Source: JAVBNN01 sp031551525 (GTDB lineage Bacteria; Bacillota; Negativicutes; Acidaminococcales; JAISLQ01). From it: a stretch of 12,734 nucleotides of DNA. Below, one piece after another: positions 1 to 6,551 of the stretch. A program made the translations under genes and the position numbers. Under the pieces are notes generated by a model. It worked only from the letters and a program-made list of their open reading frames with translations, was not told the DNA's origin and ran no database searches. Each line of letters opens with the position of its first letter. Position 1 is the first letter of the stretch. The DNA lies in contig JAVBNN010000025.1 in assembly GCA_031551525.1 (NCBI GenBank), positions 1-12,734 of the forward strand. Direction: 5' to 3'.

Positions 1-99
1 GGCTTTTACAATACAAGGCGTGTCAAGGCCAGTCTGGGTTATCTTTCACCCAGACAATTTACTAAATCATTGGCAAAAATGGTTTGTCCAGCAGCCTAG
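1..99 (+). CDS. IS3-family transposase (orfB), C-terminal end only
   Basis: Reading from base 1, an open frame of 32 codons ends at TAG 97-99. It contains FYNTRRVKASLGYLSPRQF, the characteristic C-terminal tail of IS3-family DDE transposases (consensus like FYN-x-R-x-H-x-SLGYLSP-x-x-F). The rest of the gene lies outside the window, so whether it is intact cannot be judged. The following AT-rich stretch to about 140, including TTTTGTGTCC and GTTGACTTCC, probably holds the right terminal inverted repeat of the element, but the left end is not visible, so the boundary is an estimate. The element lies just upstream of the asparagine-synthetase-like gene and marks the left edge of an IS-rich segment. 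Recognition as IS3-family is firm; the subgroup is uncertain. Confidence 0.8.
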   Translation, partial: GFYNTRRVKASLGYLSPRQFTKSLAKMVCPAA

Positions 100-177
100 T
101 TTTTTTGGCTAATTTTGTGTCCGAATTTTTGTTGACTTCCCTTACAATACGAAAAAGAAAGATGGGATGGATTGGTG

Positions 178-1755
178 ATGCAAAAAAAAATTGAGATTAT
201 TGTTGATGAAAAAGTACATAAGTTTTGTTATAAAGATATAACAGTACATTTTTGGGGTGCATTTATTTACAAAAATTATAAGGTTGGCGAAGCAAGTATA
301 AAAGTATTGATCGAGAATTATTTATGCAATAATATTGATTTTAATAAAATGTGGGGTTCTTATCGCATTATAATTGTAGATGGGCCAAAAAGCATGTTTT
401 TTTGTGACAATGCGGGCAACATGTGTTTTTTTATAGATAGTGACATAGTATCTATTTCTCCTAGTTTACTTAGCTTAGTGAAAAAGAAAAACAAAATCAA
501 ACCAAACTATTACACTATAGCACAATTGCTTTATTTTAACTGTACTTATGATTATGCCACGATTATTGATGGAATAAAACATAGTGATCCTAATTTATAT
601 TATATAATAGAAAAAGGTAATTTGGTGCAGTATCAGAAAAAGCTGCATTCTTTTAGCGATTTAAAAAATTTTTCGTCGTTAAAAACTTTTATGGAAAGAA
701 TATTAGACGCTATTGATGCGGAAAAAATAGCTGCAGTTATTTCTGGTGGAACAGATAGTAGGTGTGTTTTGGCGCATTTAATGGCGTTAGATGCAAAACT
801 GGAATTGACTATATCGGGAAAACAAGATCATATAGATGTAATTTTAGCTAAACTTATTGCAGAGAAGCTAGCGTATCCATTGCATGTTAGTAGAGAATTT
901 ATTAGAGAAGAAGATTGGTTTGCAAAATCTTTTGCGGCTAGTGATGCAATGATGGGCACTTTAGGGCGTTATAGGCTTTTACTACATGTGTTGATGTTAC
1001 AAGAGATGGGCATTAAATTTTTGTTTGGCGGAGTGGGCGGAGAGCTATATAAAAACAGTTTTATAAATCAGGATTTTCCTTTTTACAAAGGACAACCTGC
1101 GTGGGATAAATTTTATCACTTTAAAGTAGCGTCCTTTGATTATCCTTCAAATTGCATGGGCGCAAAGGTTATAGAATATTTTAAAATCATGAGGGTCTGT
1201 GTTGTGGATAAGTTAAAAGAAGTTGGTAAAGAAGGCAAAGACAAATACCAGCAGTATAACCTAGCAGGATTTTTTCTTTTACAAAATCGTTTGGTTACTG
1301 TTAGTAACAGTAACGCGAATTTTGTAACCCCTTTATCTCCTTTAATGGAAAGAGATGTTGTTGCATTGACTTATGATGTGGATCCATGGAATTTAGAAAT
1401 GCAGCGATTTCAACGAAGGGAAATAACTGAATATTGCCCTAGTATCAAAGATATACCAACAGATAGGGGACTTAGTTGTAATATTGCTTTTGGGGCTATT
1501 CAGAAAGAAAAAATGCGTAATTTTGTTTTTTTAACAAAGATTGTTTTACAAAGGTTTTTTAATAGAGAAAGGACTGTAGGGCGTATAGATGAATGTTTTG
1601 AATTGGGGTTGAAACATACACATTTTTTTCGAGCTGTAAATGTTTGCAAAGAGCTAGACATATTGCCGAGGGATATAGCAATTGAAAAAATACCGACACC
1701 TATAGCAGACAGAATTATTACTATAGGTATGACATTTGGGAATGATGCTGTTTAA
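178..1755 (+). CDS. Asparagine synthetase-like protein lacking the glutaminase cysteine
   Basis: The protein is 525 aa when started at ATG 178. In-frame TTG 172 and GTG 175 are alternatives, and the only SD-like sequence is a weak GGGATGG at 164-170. Residues about 1-170 resemble a degenerate class II glutamine amidotransferase fold (WGSYRIIIVD, then FFCDNAGNMCFF). The obligatory Cys after the initiator Met is absent: the N-terminus is MQKK. Residues about 180-500 are the asparagine-synthase ATP-pyrophosphatase domain, with the P-loop SGGTDSR at 189-195 and FGGVGGELY at about 283-291. Relatives without the cysteine include beta-lactam synthetase and lasso-peptide cyclase, which adenylate a carboxylate and form an amide without hydrolysing glutamine. 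The AT-rich setting beside a glycosyltransferase suggests a role in modifying a surface glycan or its precursor, which is inference. No amidotransferase partner is seen nearby. The family call is good; the substrate is unknown. Confidence 0.8.
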   Translation: MQKKIEIIVDEKVHKFCYKDITVHFWGAFIYKNYKVGEASIKVLIENYLCNNIDFNKMWGSYRIIIVDGPKSMFFCDNAGNMCFFIDSDIVSISPSLLSLVKKKNKIKPNYYTIAQLLYFNCTYDYATIIDGIKHSDPNLYYIIEKGNLVQYQKKLHSFSDLKNFSSLKTFMERILDAIDAEKIAAVISGGTDSRCVLAHLMALDAKLELTISGKQDHIDVILAKLIAEKLAYPLHVSREFIREEDWFAKSFAASDAMMGTLGRYRLLLHVLMLQEMGIKFLFGGVGGELYKNSFINQDFPFYKGQPAWDKFYHFKVASFDYPSNCMGAKVIEYFKIMRVCVVDKLKEVGKEGKDKYQQYNLAGFFLLQNRLVTVSNSNANFVTPLSPLMERDVVALTYDVDPWNLEMQRFQRREITEYCPSIKDIPTDRGLSCNIAFGAIQKEKMRNFVFLTKIVLQRFFNRERTVGRIDECFELGLKHTHFFRAVNVCKELDILPRDIAIEKIPTPIADRIITIGMTFGNDAV

Positions 1756-1834
1756 AGTTAGTTTTGTTCCCAATCCTTGTACCAGTTATCAAGTTAGTAG
1801 AAATATGGTAAACTAACAAAAAGGAGCTGTTACA

Positions 1835-2089
1835 ATGGGCAAGGCAAATTACACGGTGGAGTAGATAATCGTAAAACTTTGTGAAGTGGAGCTTAGCTGT
1901 AATCAGGGAAAAACAATCGCAGAGGTAGTGCATCAAATCGGGGTAACCGAGCAGACATATTATCGTTGGCGCAAGGAATACGGTGGGATGAACACCTCAG
2001 ATGCCAGACGGATGAAAGAATTGTAAAAAGAAAACGCACGCCTGAAGAAACTGGTAGCCGAACAGGCTCTGGATATATCAGTACTATAA
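1835..2089 (+). pseudogene. IS3-family (IS407-like) orfA, broken by two in-frame stops
   Basis: ATG 1835 follows a good AAGGAG at 1821-1826. One frame runs to TAA 2087-2089 and reads as the orfA helix-turn-helix protein of IS407-type elements: YTVE-stop-IIVKL, then GKTIAEVVHQIGVTEQTYYRWRKEYGG compared in two pieces, then KENARLKKLVAEQALDIS. In-frame stops at TAG 1862-1864 and TAA 2024-2026 interrupt it. In functional elements this protein binds the terminal repeats and is joined to orfB by programmed frameshifting. Here the stops make a full product impossible. The frame itself is otherwise continuous, so decay is by point mutation in this half. Confidence 0.85.
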
Positions 2090-2850
2090 AGGACGTCAAC
2101 TCAAAAAACTTCTGAGTTCGGTAAAGCGCAAAGCGGCCGTCGCATATGTTGTAGAAGAACATGAAGTAACAGCGCGTTGAGCTTGCCGGGTATTGTCAGT
2201 TAGCCGAACCGCTTATCGGTATAAACCTGCGCATCTGCCGGATGAAGACGAAGTACGCTTGGAAATAATCGAATTAGTCTGTAATTATGGCCGAGTTGGA
2301 TATCGAATGGTAACGCATATGATGCGAAACTGAGGTCGTCGAATCAATCCAAACGTGTGTAAAGGATATGGCGGGAAGAAGGCCTGAAGTTACTGAAAAA
2401 GCAAACAAAAAAGCGCCATCTCTGGTTGAATGACGGCAGCTGTGTAAGACTTTGTGCCGAGCACAAAAACCACGTTTGGAGCTATTGGCTTTGTAGAAGA
2501 CAAAACAGTCACCGGTTGCAAATTACGCTTTCTGAACATATTGGACGAATATACACATAAGTGCCTGGCATCTATTCCTCATCGCAGCTTGAAGAACACG
2601 AGGTATTGGCTGACCTGATGCTGTTGCATGGAACACCGAAATATCTGAGAAGTGACAACGGCAGTGAGTTCACAGTGAAAAAGATACGCAATGGTTTCCA
2701 GATACAGGCGTTATCACGGCATATATATAGAACCAGGCAGCCCCTGGGAAAACAGATATTGTGAAAGCTCCAACACTCGAATGCGTGACGAATTCTTAAA
2801 TGGATAGCTGGTTGGTAATATGTACGAAGCGCAGGTGTTGTCGACCCGTT
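2090..2850 (+). pseudogene. IS3-family (IS407-like) orfB transposase, multiply frameshifted
   Basis: Homology to the rve/DDE transposase can be followed only by changing frame. Segments include KLLSSVKRKAAV (from 2091), YGRVGYRMVTHMM, IWREEGLKLLKKQ then HLWLNDGSCVRL (about 2370-2450), FVEDKTVTG then LNILDEYTH (about 2490-2555), VLADLMLLHGTPKYLRSDNGSEF (about 2600-2680) and YIEPGSPWENRYCES (about 2720-2770). Frame changes are needed near 2352, 2487, 2570 and 2715, and in-frame stops occur at 2178-2180 and 2805-2807 among others. Of the catalytic triad, the second Asp (RSDNG) and the Glu (PWEN) are still readable, while the first is lost where SYD has become SYW. The reading breaks off after EAQVLSTRW, at the junction with an unrelated fragment. 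Confidence 0.85.
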
Positions 2851-2854
2851 GGGT

Positions 2855-2986
2855 CAGGCAAGGGGCTTTATTTTTGATTATGTCGAGTCATTCTACAATC
2901 GAATCAGGTTTCAGGAGAAACTTGGCTTCCGCTCCCCGGAATCTTCAAAAAGCTTAATTTTTCAGCGTAACTATGTGTCTAAGTGA
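2855..2986 (+). pseudogene. C-terminal fragment of a second, different IS3-type transposase
   Basis: From about 2855 a new frame reads QARGFIFDYVESFYNR and then LGFRSPE, ending at TGA 2984-2986. This is the C-terminus of IS3-subgroup orfB (consensus like A-x-x-IF-x-YIE-x-FYNR-x-R-x-H-x-x-LGY-x-SP-x-x-F). IS407-type proteins instead end in HYN-x-x-RPHSSLGYRPPAP, so it does not continue the pseudogene upstream. The usual His-Ser in this tail is replaced by Gln-Glu. Only about 43 codons remain, which supports recombination between, or nested insertion of, two elements. Confidence 0.7.
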
Positions 2987-3053
2987 ACTGGCGAGGGTCA
3001 CCTGCAGTTTACTGGTAGCCGCGTTTTGTTTGCAACAGTATATTAGTAAAGTT

Positions 3054-3058
3054 AGGAG
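3054..3058 (+). promoter_or_regulatory. RBS that selects TTG 3066 as the glycosyltransferase start
   Basis: AGGAG lies 7 nt before TTG 3066-3068. The codons that follow (NIWILNHYATPP) are the exact N-terminal beta-strand of family 4 glycosyltransferases. The in-frame ATG at 2973 lies inside the IS end, and its first 31 residues have no counterpart in the family. Confidence 0.7.
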
Positions 3059-3065
3059 CAATATC

Positions 3066-4298
3066 TTGAATATCTGGATTTTAAATCACTACGCTACTCC
3101 ACCTATATATGGTGGAGCGAATAGACATTTTTATTTGTCTAAATATGTAATACAAAATGGCCATGATTTAAAAATTTTTACTGCAAGTAAGATTCATAAT
3201 ACAAGTATCAATTTAATACAAAATAATGAATTATTTAAAAAAGAGACTGTAATGGGAATAGATTATATTTTTGTTAAATCAAGTGACTATAAAGCCAATG
3301 GGTTTGATAGGATGTGGACATTGCTTGAAGTACCATGGTATATGTGGAAAACTTGTTTGACGTTTGAGAAACCGGATATTATTTATGCATCGTCACCTAG
3401 CATAACGGTGACTTTTATGGCTCATTTACTTGCAAAAAAACTCCAGGTACCTTTTGTTATGGAGGTACGCGATCTTTGGCCAGAGTCAATCGTAGAGTTT
3501 AAAAAGTTATCTGTTAATAATCCTGTAATCTTATTTTTAAGAAAGATGGAAAAATATCTTTACACCAAGGCAGTACGCCTCATTTTCACTATGGAAGGAG
3601 GTCTTGCATATATAAAAGAACGGGGTTGGGAAAATCAGGTTAACCCTTCAAAAATAAGATATATAAACAATTTTATAAGTATAGAAGATTATGACCATGA
3701 TGCAATAGCATATAAGCTTGATGACGAAGACTTATTAGAGGACAACACATTTAAAATTGTTTATGCCGGATCAATACGGCCAGCAAACAATATTGATTTT
3801 TTAGTAGATATTGCAAAAATAATGCAAAAAAAACAGCCAAGAGTTGTGTTTTTAGTTTATGGTGAAGGAAACCACAAACTAAAATTAGAAGAGAGAGCTA
3901 AAAGAGAATATATTAGAAATATAAAATTTAAAGGCTTTGTAAACAAACAATACATACCATTTGTTTTAAGTAAAGCCAATATAAATATATTGAACTATGA
4001 ACCGGCGAAGATTTGGCGCTATGGTGGTAGCCAAAATAAGTTATTTAGCTACTTTGCCAGCGGAAAACCCATTTTGGCTAATATAAAAATGGGGTATGAT
4101 TTGATTGCAAAATATAATGCAGGCATATCGGTTGATGGTAATGATGTAAATGCTGTAGTAGCTGCTATAGAAAAATTCATACAAATGCCGGACGATGAAT
4201 ACAATGCTTACTGTAAAAATGCTAGGCGTGCCGCTGAAGATTATGACTATAAAAAAATGGGTGAAAAACTTTTACAGACACTTTTAGAGGTAGTATAA
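3066..4298 (+). CDS. Glycosyltransferase family 4 (WbuB-like)
   Basis: This is a 410-aa retaining GT-B transferase, expected at the cytoplasmic face of the membrane, moving a sugar from a nucleotide donor to a lipid-linked glycan intermediate. The N-terminal Rossmann half starts with WILNHYATPPIYGGANRHFY (about residues 3-22), including the Gly-Gly loop, and contains EVRDLWPES in its middle. The C-terminal donor-binding half has VYAGSIRPANNIDFLV and, at about 320-336, GGSQNKLFSYFASGKPI, the GT4 donor-site region. Length is normal for WbuB-like enzymes. TTG 3066 is chosen because of the RBS at 3054-3058; a longer frame from ATG 2973 would add residues encoded by the IS terminus. The gene is AT-rich like the gene at 178 and unlike everything from 4377 on. 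Donor and acceptor cannot be read from sequence. No terminator is seen after it. Confidence 0.88.
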   Translation: MNIWILNHYATPPIYGGANRHFYLSKYVIQNGHDLKIFTASKIHNTSINLIQNNELFKKETVMGIDYIFVKSSDYKANGFDRMWTLLEVPWYMWKTCLTFEKPDIIYASSPSITVTFMAHLLAKKLQVPFVMEVRDLWPESIVEFKKLSVNNPVILFLRKMEKYLYTKAVRLIFTMEGGLAYIKERGWENQVNPSKIRYINNFISIEDYDHDAIAYKLDDEDLLEDNTFKIVYAGSIRPANNIDFLVDIAKIMQKKQPRVVFLVYGEGNHKLKLEERAKREYIRNIKFKGFVNKQYIPFVLSKANINILNYEPAKIWRYGGSQNKLFSYFASGKPILANIKMGYDLIAKYNAGISVDGNDVNAVVAAIEKFIQMPDDEYNAYCKNARRAAEDYDYKKMGEKLLQTLLEVV

Positions 4299-4315
4299 GT
4301 GTTTATTATTAGTTT

Positions 4316-4344
4316 TTGAAATAGTAAGTAGTAATGAAATAAAA
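4316..4344 (+). promoter_or_regulatory. Weak candidate promoter for rubrerythrin
   Basis: TTGAAA (4316-4321) and ATAAAA (4339-4344) are separated by 17 nt in the AT-rich gap before rbr. The -10 match is poor, and AT-rich DNA makes such pairs common by chance. The position, about 20 nt before the strong RBS, is reasonable. Confidence 0.25.
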
Positions 4345-4376
4345 GCAACAAATGAAAACTTCAAGGAGGATCAACC

Positions 4377-4973
4377 ATGGCCAAATCATTAGATGGGACG
4401 CAGACTCTTGAGAATCTCATGAAGGCGTTTGCCGGGGAGTGTCAGGCGAGGACGCGCTACACATATTATTCTTCGGTGGCGAAAAAGCAGGGTTTTGTGC
4501 AGATCGCCAATATTTTCATGGAGACGGCGGAGAACGAGAAGGAACACGCCAAGAAGTTTATGAAATGGGCGCTGGTTTACACGGACAATCCGCGCATGGT
4601 AGACATCTGTGCGAGTTACCCGCTGGCCTACTCTGAGAAAGATACCAGAGCTAATCTCATCGAGGCGGCCAATGGCGAACACGAAGAGTGGTCGGATCTT
4701 TACAATAACTTTGAGCAAATCGCCAAAGACGAGGGGTTCCCGGAGATCGCCGAGACTTTTCACGAGATAGCCGAGGTAGAGGAACACCACGAAAAACGCT
4801 ATCGCAAGCTGGCGGCCAATATCGAAAACGGTTTGTTATTCAAGCGCGATACCGAGGTCGAGTGGAAGTGCAATAACTGCGGCTATATCCACAAGGGCAC
4901 GGAAGCGCCAGACTGTTGCCCGGCCTGCAAACACCCGCAGGGTTACTTTGAGGTTTTTGTGGAAAATTATTGA
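4377..4973 (+). CDS. rbr: Rubrerythrin
   Basis: This 198-aa cytoplasmic non-heme iron protein reduces hydrogen peroxide to water using electrons from rubredoxin or NAD(P)H-linked donors, and is typical of anaerobes. The ferritin-like four-helix domain (residues about 8-150) carries the diiron ligands: Glu21 in GECQARTRY, Glu54 and His57 in ENEKEH, Glu101 and Glu104 in GEHEEW, and Glu135 and His138 in EVEEHH. The C-terminal rubredoxin domain has the iron-binding pairs Cys165-x-x-Cys168 and Cys181-x-x-Cys184; Cys180 is an extra cysteine beside the second pair. Length and domain order are those of classical rubrerythrin. The RBS AAGGAGG (4363-4369) is 7 nt before ATG. An intrinsic terminator follows directly, so this is probably a single-gene transcript. 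Base composition shifts sharply to GC-rich here compared with the gene upstream. Confidence 0.97.
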   Translation: MAKSLDGTQTLENLMKAFAGECQARTRYTYYSSVAKKQGFVQIANIFMETAENEKEHAKKFMKWALVYTDNPRMVDICASYPLAYSEKDTRANLIEAANGEHEEWSDLYNNFEQIAKDEGFPEIAETFHEIAEVEEHHEKRYRKLAANIENGLLFKRDTEVEWKCNNCGYIHKGTEAPDCCPACKHPQGYFEVFVENY

Positions 4974-4985
4974 TCTTTATAAAAG

Positions 4986-5025
4986 AAGTTCTCGGCTGTA
5001 TTTCAACAGCCGGGAACTTTTTTAT
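4986..5025 (+). terminator. Rho-independent terminator after rubrerythrin
   Basis: The arms AAGTTCTCGGCTG (4986-4998) and CAGCCGGGAACTT (5007-5019) form a 13-bp stem with one G-U pair and an 8-nt loop, running into a T tract from 5018. It starts 12 nt after the rbr stop and separates rbr from the sugar-nucleotide genes. Confidence 0.93.
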
Positions 5026-5090
5026 TCTTTTCTTGCAGGGAAAACAGCTTCGTACAGTGAATATATCAAGATTAGCATAAAATATGCACA

Positions 5091-5096
5091 GGGAGG
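5091..5096 (+). promoter_or_regulatory. RBS selecting ATG 5104 for the phosphohexomutase
   Basis: GGGAGG lies 7 nt before ATG 5104. It rules out the longer in-frame reading from 4948, which overlaps the rbr end and the terminator hairpin. A TAAAAT at 5078-5083 is -10-like, but no suitable -35 lies 16-18 nt upstream of it, so no promoter is called. Confidence 0.75.
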
Positions 5097-5103
5097 TTTT
5101 TCT

Positions 5104-6483
5104 ATGACAGACCTATCAGCCTCTAAAGCAGCCTTTAAAGCATATGACCTGCGCGGCAAGGTGCCGGGCGAACTCAATGAAGAACTGGCCTATCGGATCG
5201 GCCGGGTGTTTGCCGACATGCTCAGCGCAAAGAAGGTAGTTGTGGGGCGTGACGCGCGCCTGTCTGGCGAGAGTATTTCCGCCGCTCTGGCGGAGGGCCT
5301 GACCGACGGGGGCTGTGACGTTTTGGATATAGGGCTTTGTGGCACTGAGATGGTATATTTTTCCACCACATTTTTCGCTGCGGACGGCGGCATTATGGTG
5401 ACGGCCAGCCACAACCCACAGGAATACAACGGCATGAAGTTCGTGCGCGAAGGTTCGCGGCCGATATCGAGCGACACCGGGCTGATGGATATTCGCGACA
5501 AAGCGATAGACGGGGATTTTTTGCATGAGGTTGCCACCGGCCAAGACAAAGGCAAGGTCATCCCGACGCCGGTAATGGACGACTATATAAAACACCTTTT
5601 GACATATATTGATGTAAAAGCTTTAAAACCCTTGAAAATCATCGTCAACGCCGGTAACGGTTGCGCCGGGGCGTCGCTCGACGAACTGGAAAAGCATCTG
5701 CCGTTTAAATTCATCAAGCTGAACCATCAGCCGGATGGCCATTTCCCTAACGGCGTGCCCAATCCCATCCTGGAGGAGAACCGCGAGGCTACTGCCAAAG
5801 TGGTGCGAGCGGAAAAGGCTGACTTTGGTGTGGCCTGGGACGGCGATTATGACCGTTGTTTCCTGTTTGACGAGCAGGGCGGATTTATCGAGGGCTACTA
5901 CATAGTTGGACTGTTGGCCGAGGCTTTTTTGCGCAAAGTACCGGGTGCCAAGATCATCCACGATCCGCGCCTCGTGTGGAATACCAAAGAGATAGTCGAC
6001 AGCATGGGCGGCCAGACGGTAGAGTGTAAGAGCGGGCACGCGTTTATCAAGGAAAAAATGCGGGCAGTGGACGCGGTATATGGCGGCGAGATGTCAGCCC
6101 ATCATTATTTCCGCGACTTTACCTACTGCGACAGCGGCATGCTGCCCTGGCTGCTGGTGGCGGAGGGGATGTGCCTGTCCGGTAAAACACTTTCCAGCCT
6201 GGTCGGCGAACGGATAGAAAAGTTTCCTTGCAGTGGCGAAGTAAACCGCCGGGTAGCCGATGGCGCTAAGGTGATCGAGGAGATCAAGGGGCGTTATGGT
6301 AAAGATGGCAACGTGGACTACACCGACGGGATTAGCGTAGAGTTTTCACAATGGCGCTTCAATGTGCGTATGTCCAACACCGAGCCGGTTATCAGGCTGA
6401 ATCTTGAAACGCGTGGCGATAAACAGCTGATGGAAGAAAAAACCGCAGAGCTGCTTTCTTTGATCGGCGGTGAGCCGGGCTGA
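5104..6483 (+). CDS. Phosphomannomutase/phosphoglucomutase (ManB/AlgC family)
   Basis: This 459-aa alpha-D-phosphohexomutase interconverts mannose-6-P with mannose-1-P and, in many relatives, glucose-6-P with glucose-1-P. The N-terminus AFKAYDLRGKVP is typical. The active-site phosphoserine is Ser102 in TASHNP (100-105). The metal-binding loop is DGDYDR with Asp246, Asp248 and Asp250. The sugar-specificity loop GEMSAHHYF has the GEMS-AHH form shared by dual-specificity PMM/PGM enzymes. Near the C-terminus, RMSNTEPVIRLNLETRG is the phosphate-binding loop. ATG 5104 is chosen because GGGAGG (5091-5096) lies 7 nt upstream; the same frame is open back to 4948, but that would run through the terminator. 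It is the first gene of the run with manC, galU and pgi, and supplies mannose-1-P for ManC and probably glucose-1-P for GalU. The 4 nt pattern of overlap seen later is absent here: 68 nt separate it from manC. Confidence 0.93.
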   Translation: MTDLSASKAAFKAYDLRGKVPGELNEELAYRIGRVFADMLSAKKVVVGRDARLSGESISAALAEGLTDGGCDVLDIGLCGTEMVYFSTTFFAADGGIMVTASHNPQEYNGMKFVREGSRPISSDTGLMDIRDKAIDGDFLHEVATGQDKGKVIPTPVMDDYIKHLLTYIDVKALKPLKIIVNAGNGCAGASLDELEKHLPFKFIKLNHQPDGHFPNGVPNPILEENREATAKVVRAEKADFGVAWDGDYDRCFLFDEQGGFIEGYYIVGLLAEAFLRKVPGAKIIHDPRLVWNTKEIVDSMGGQTVECKSGHAFIKEKMRAVDAVYGGEMSAHHYFRDFTYCDSGMLPWLLVAEGMCLSGKTLSSLVGERIEKFPCSGEVNRRVADGAKVIEEIKGRYGKDGNVDYTDGISVEFSQWRFNVRMSNTEPVIRLNLETRGDKQLMEEKTAELLSLIGGEPG

Positions 6484-6551
6484 CGCTCTACCCGGCGAAA
6501 TACGCTATAAATATCCGATCCATATTTTTAAAAGCGAGGTGCTGACTGTAA

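Larger units (their letters stand above)
1800..3000 (+). mobile_element. Degenerate, chimeric IS3-family insertion sequence remnants
   Basis: This stretch has no intact gene. It contains a decayed orfA (1835-2089), a decayed orfB (about 2090-2850) of IS407-like type, and a C-terminal fragment (about 2855-2986) that fits a different IS3 subgroup. The right end is plausibly at GGGTCA 2995-3000, because IS3-family ends commonly read TGACCC...GGGTCA and the sequence lies directly after the transposase stop. No matching left inverted repeat or target duplication is recognisable, so the left edge is approximate. The numerous stops and frameshifts show the elements can no longer supply their own transposase. 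Confidence 0.8.

Noticed and set aside
132..149. TTGACT (132-137) and TACAAT (144-149) as a promoter for the gene at 178
   Set aside because: Only 6 nt separate them, and neither box has a partner at 16-18 nt, so the pair cannot act as a normal sigma-70-type promoter.
1755..1817. Direct repeat AAGTTAGT (1755-1762, 1791-1798) and inverted pair GTTAGT/ACTAAC (1793-1798, 1812-1817) as IS end or terminator
   Set aside because: Repeats of 6-8 bases in AT-rich DNA, with a 13-nt loop and no T tract, are within chance expectation, and they do not match the GGGTCA-type right end.
2561..2764. 67-codon open frame as a separate small gene
   Set aside because: Its translation (VLADLMLLHGTPKYLRSDNG) is an internal transposase segment of the frameshifted orfB.
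2973..3065. N-terminal extension of the glycosyltransferase starting at ATG 2973
   Set aside because: It is encoded by the IS terminus and untranslated leader, has no family counterpart, and a good RBS directs initiation at TTG 3066.
4948..5103. 52-codon N-terminal extension of the phosphohexomutase
   Set aside because: It overlaps the end of rbr and reads through the terminator hairpin; GGGAGG before ATG 5104 and the family N-terminus AFKAYDLRG fix the later start.
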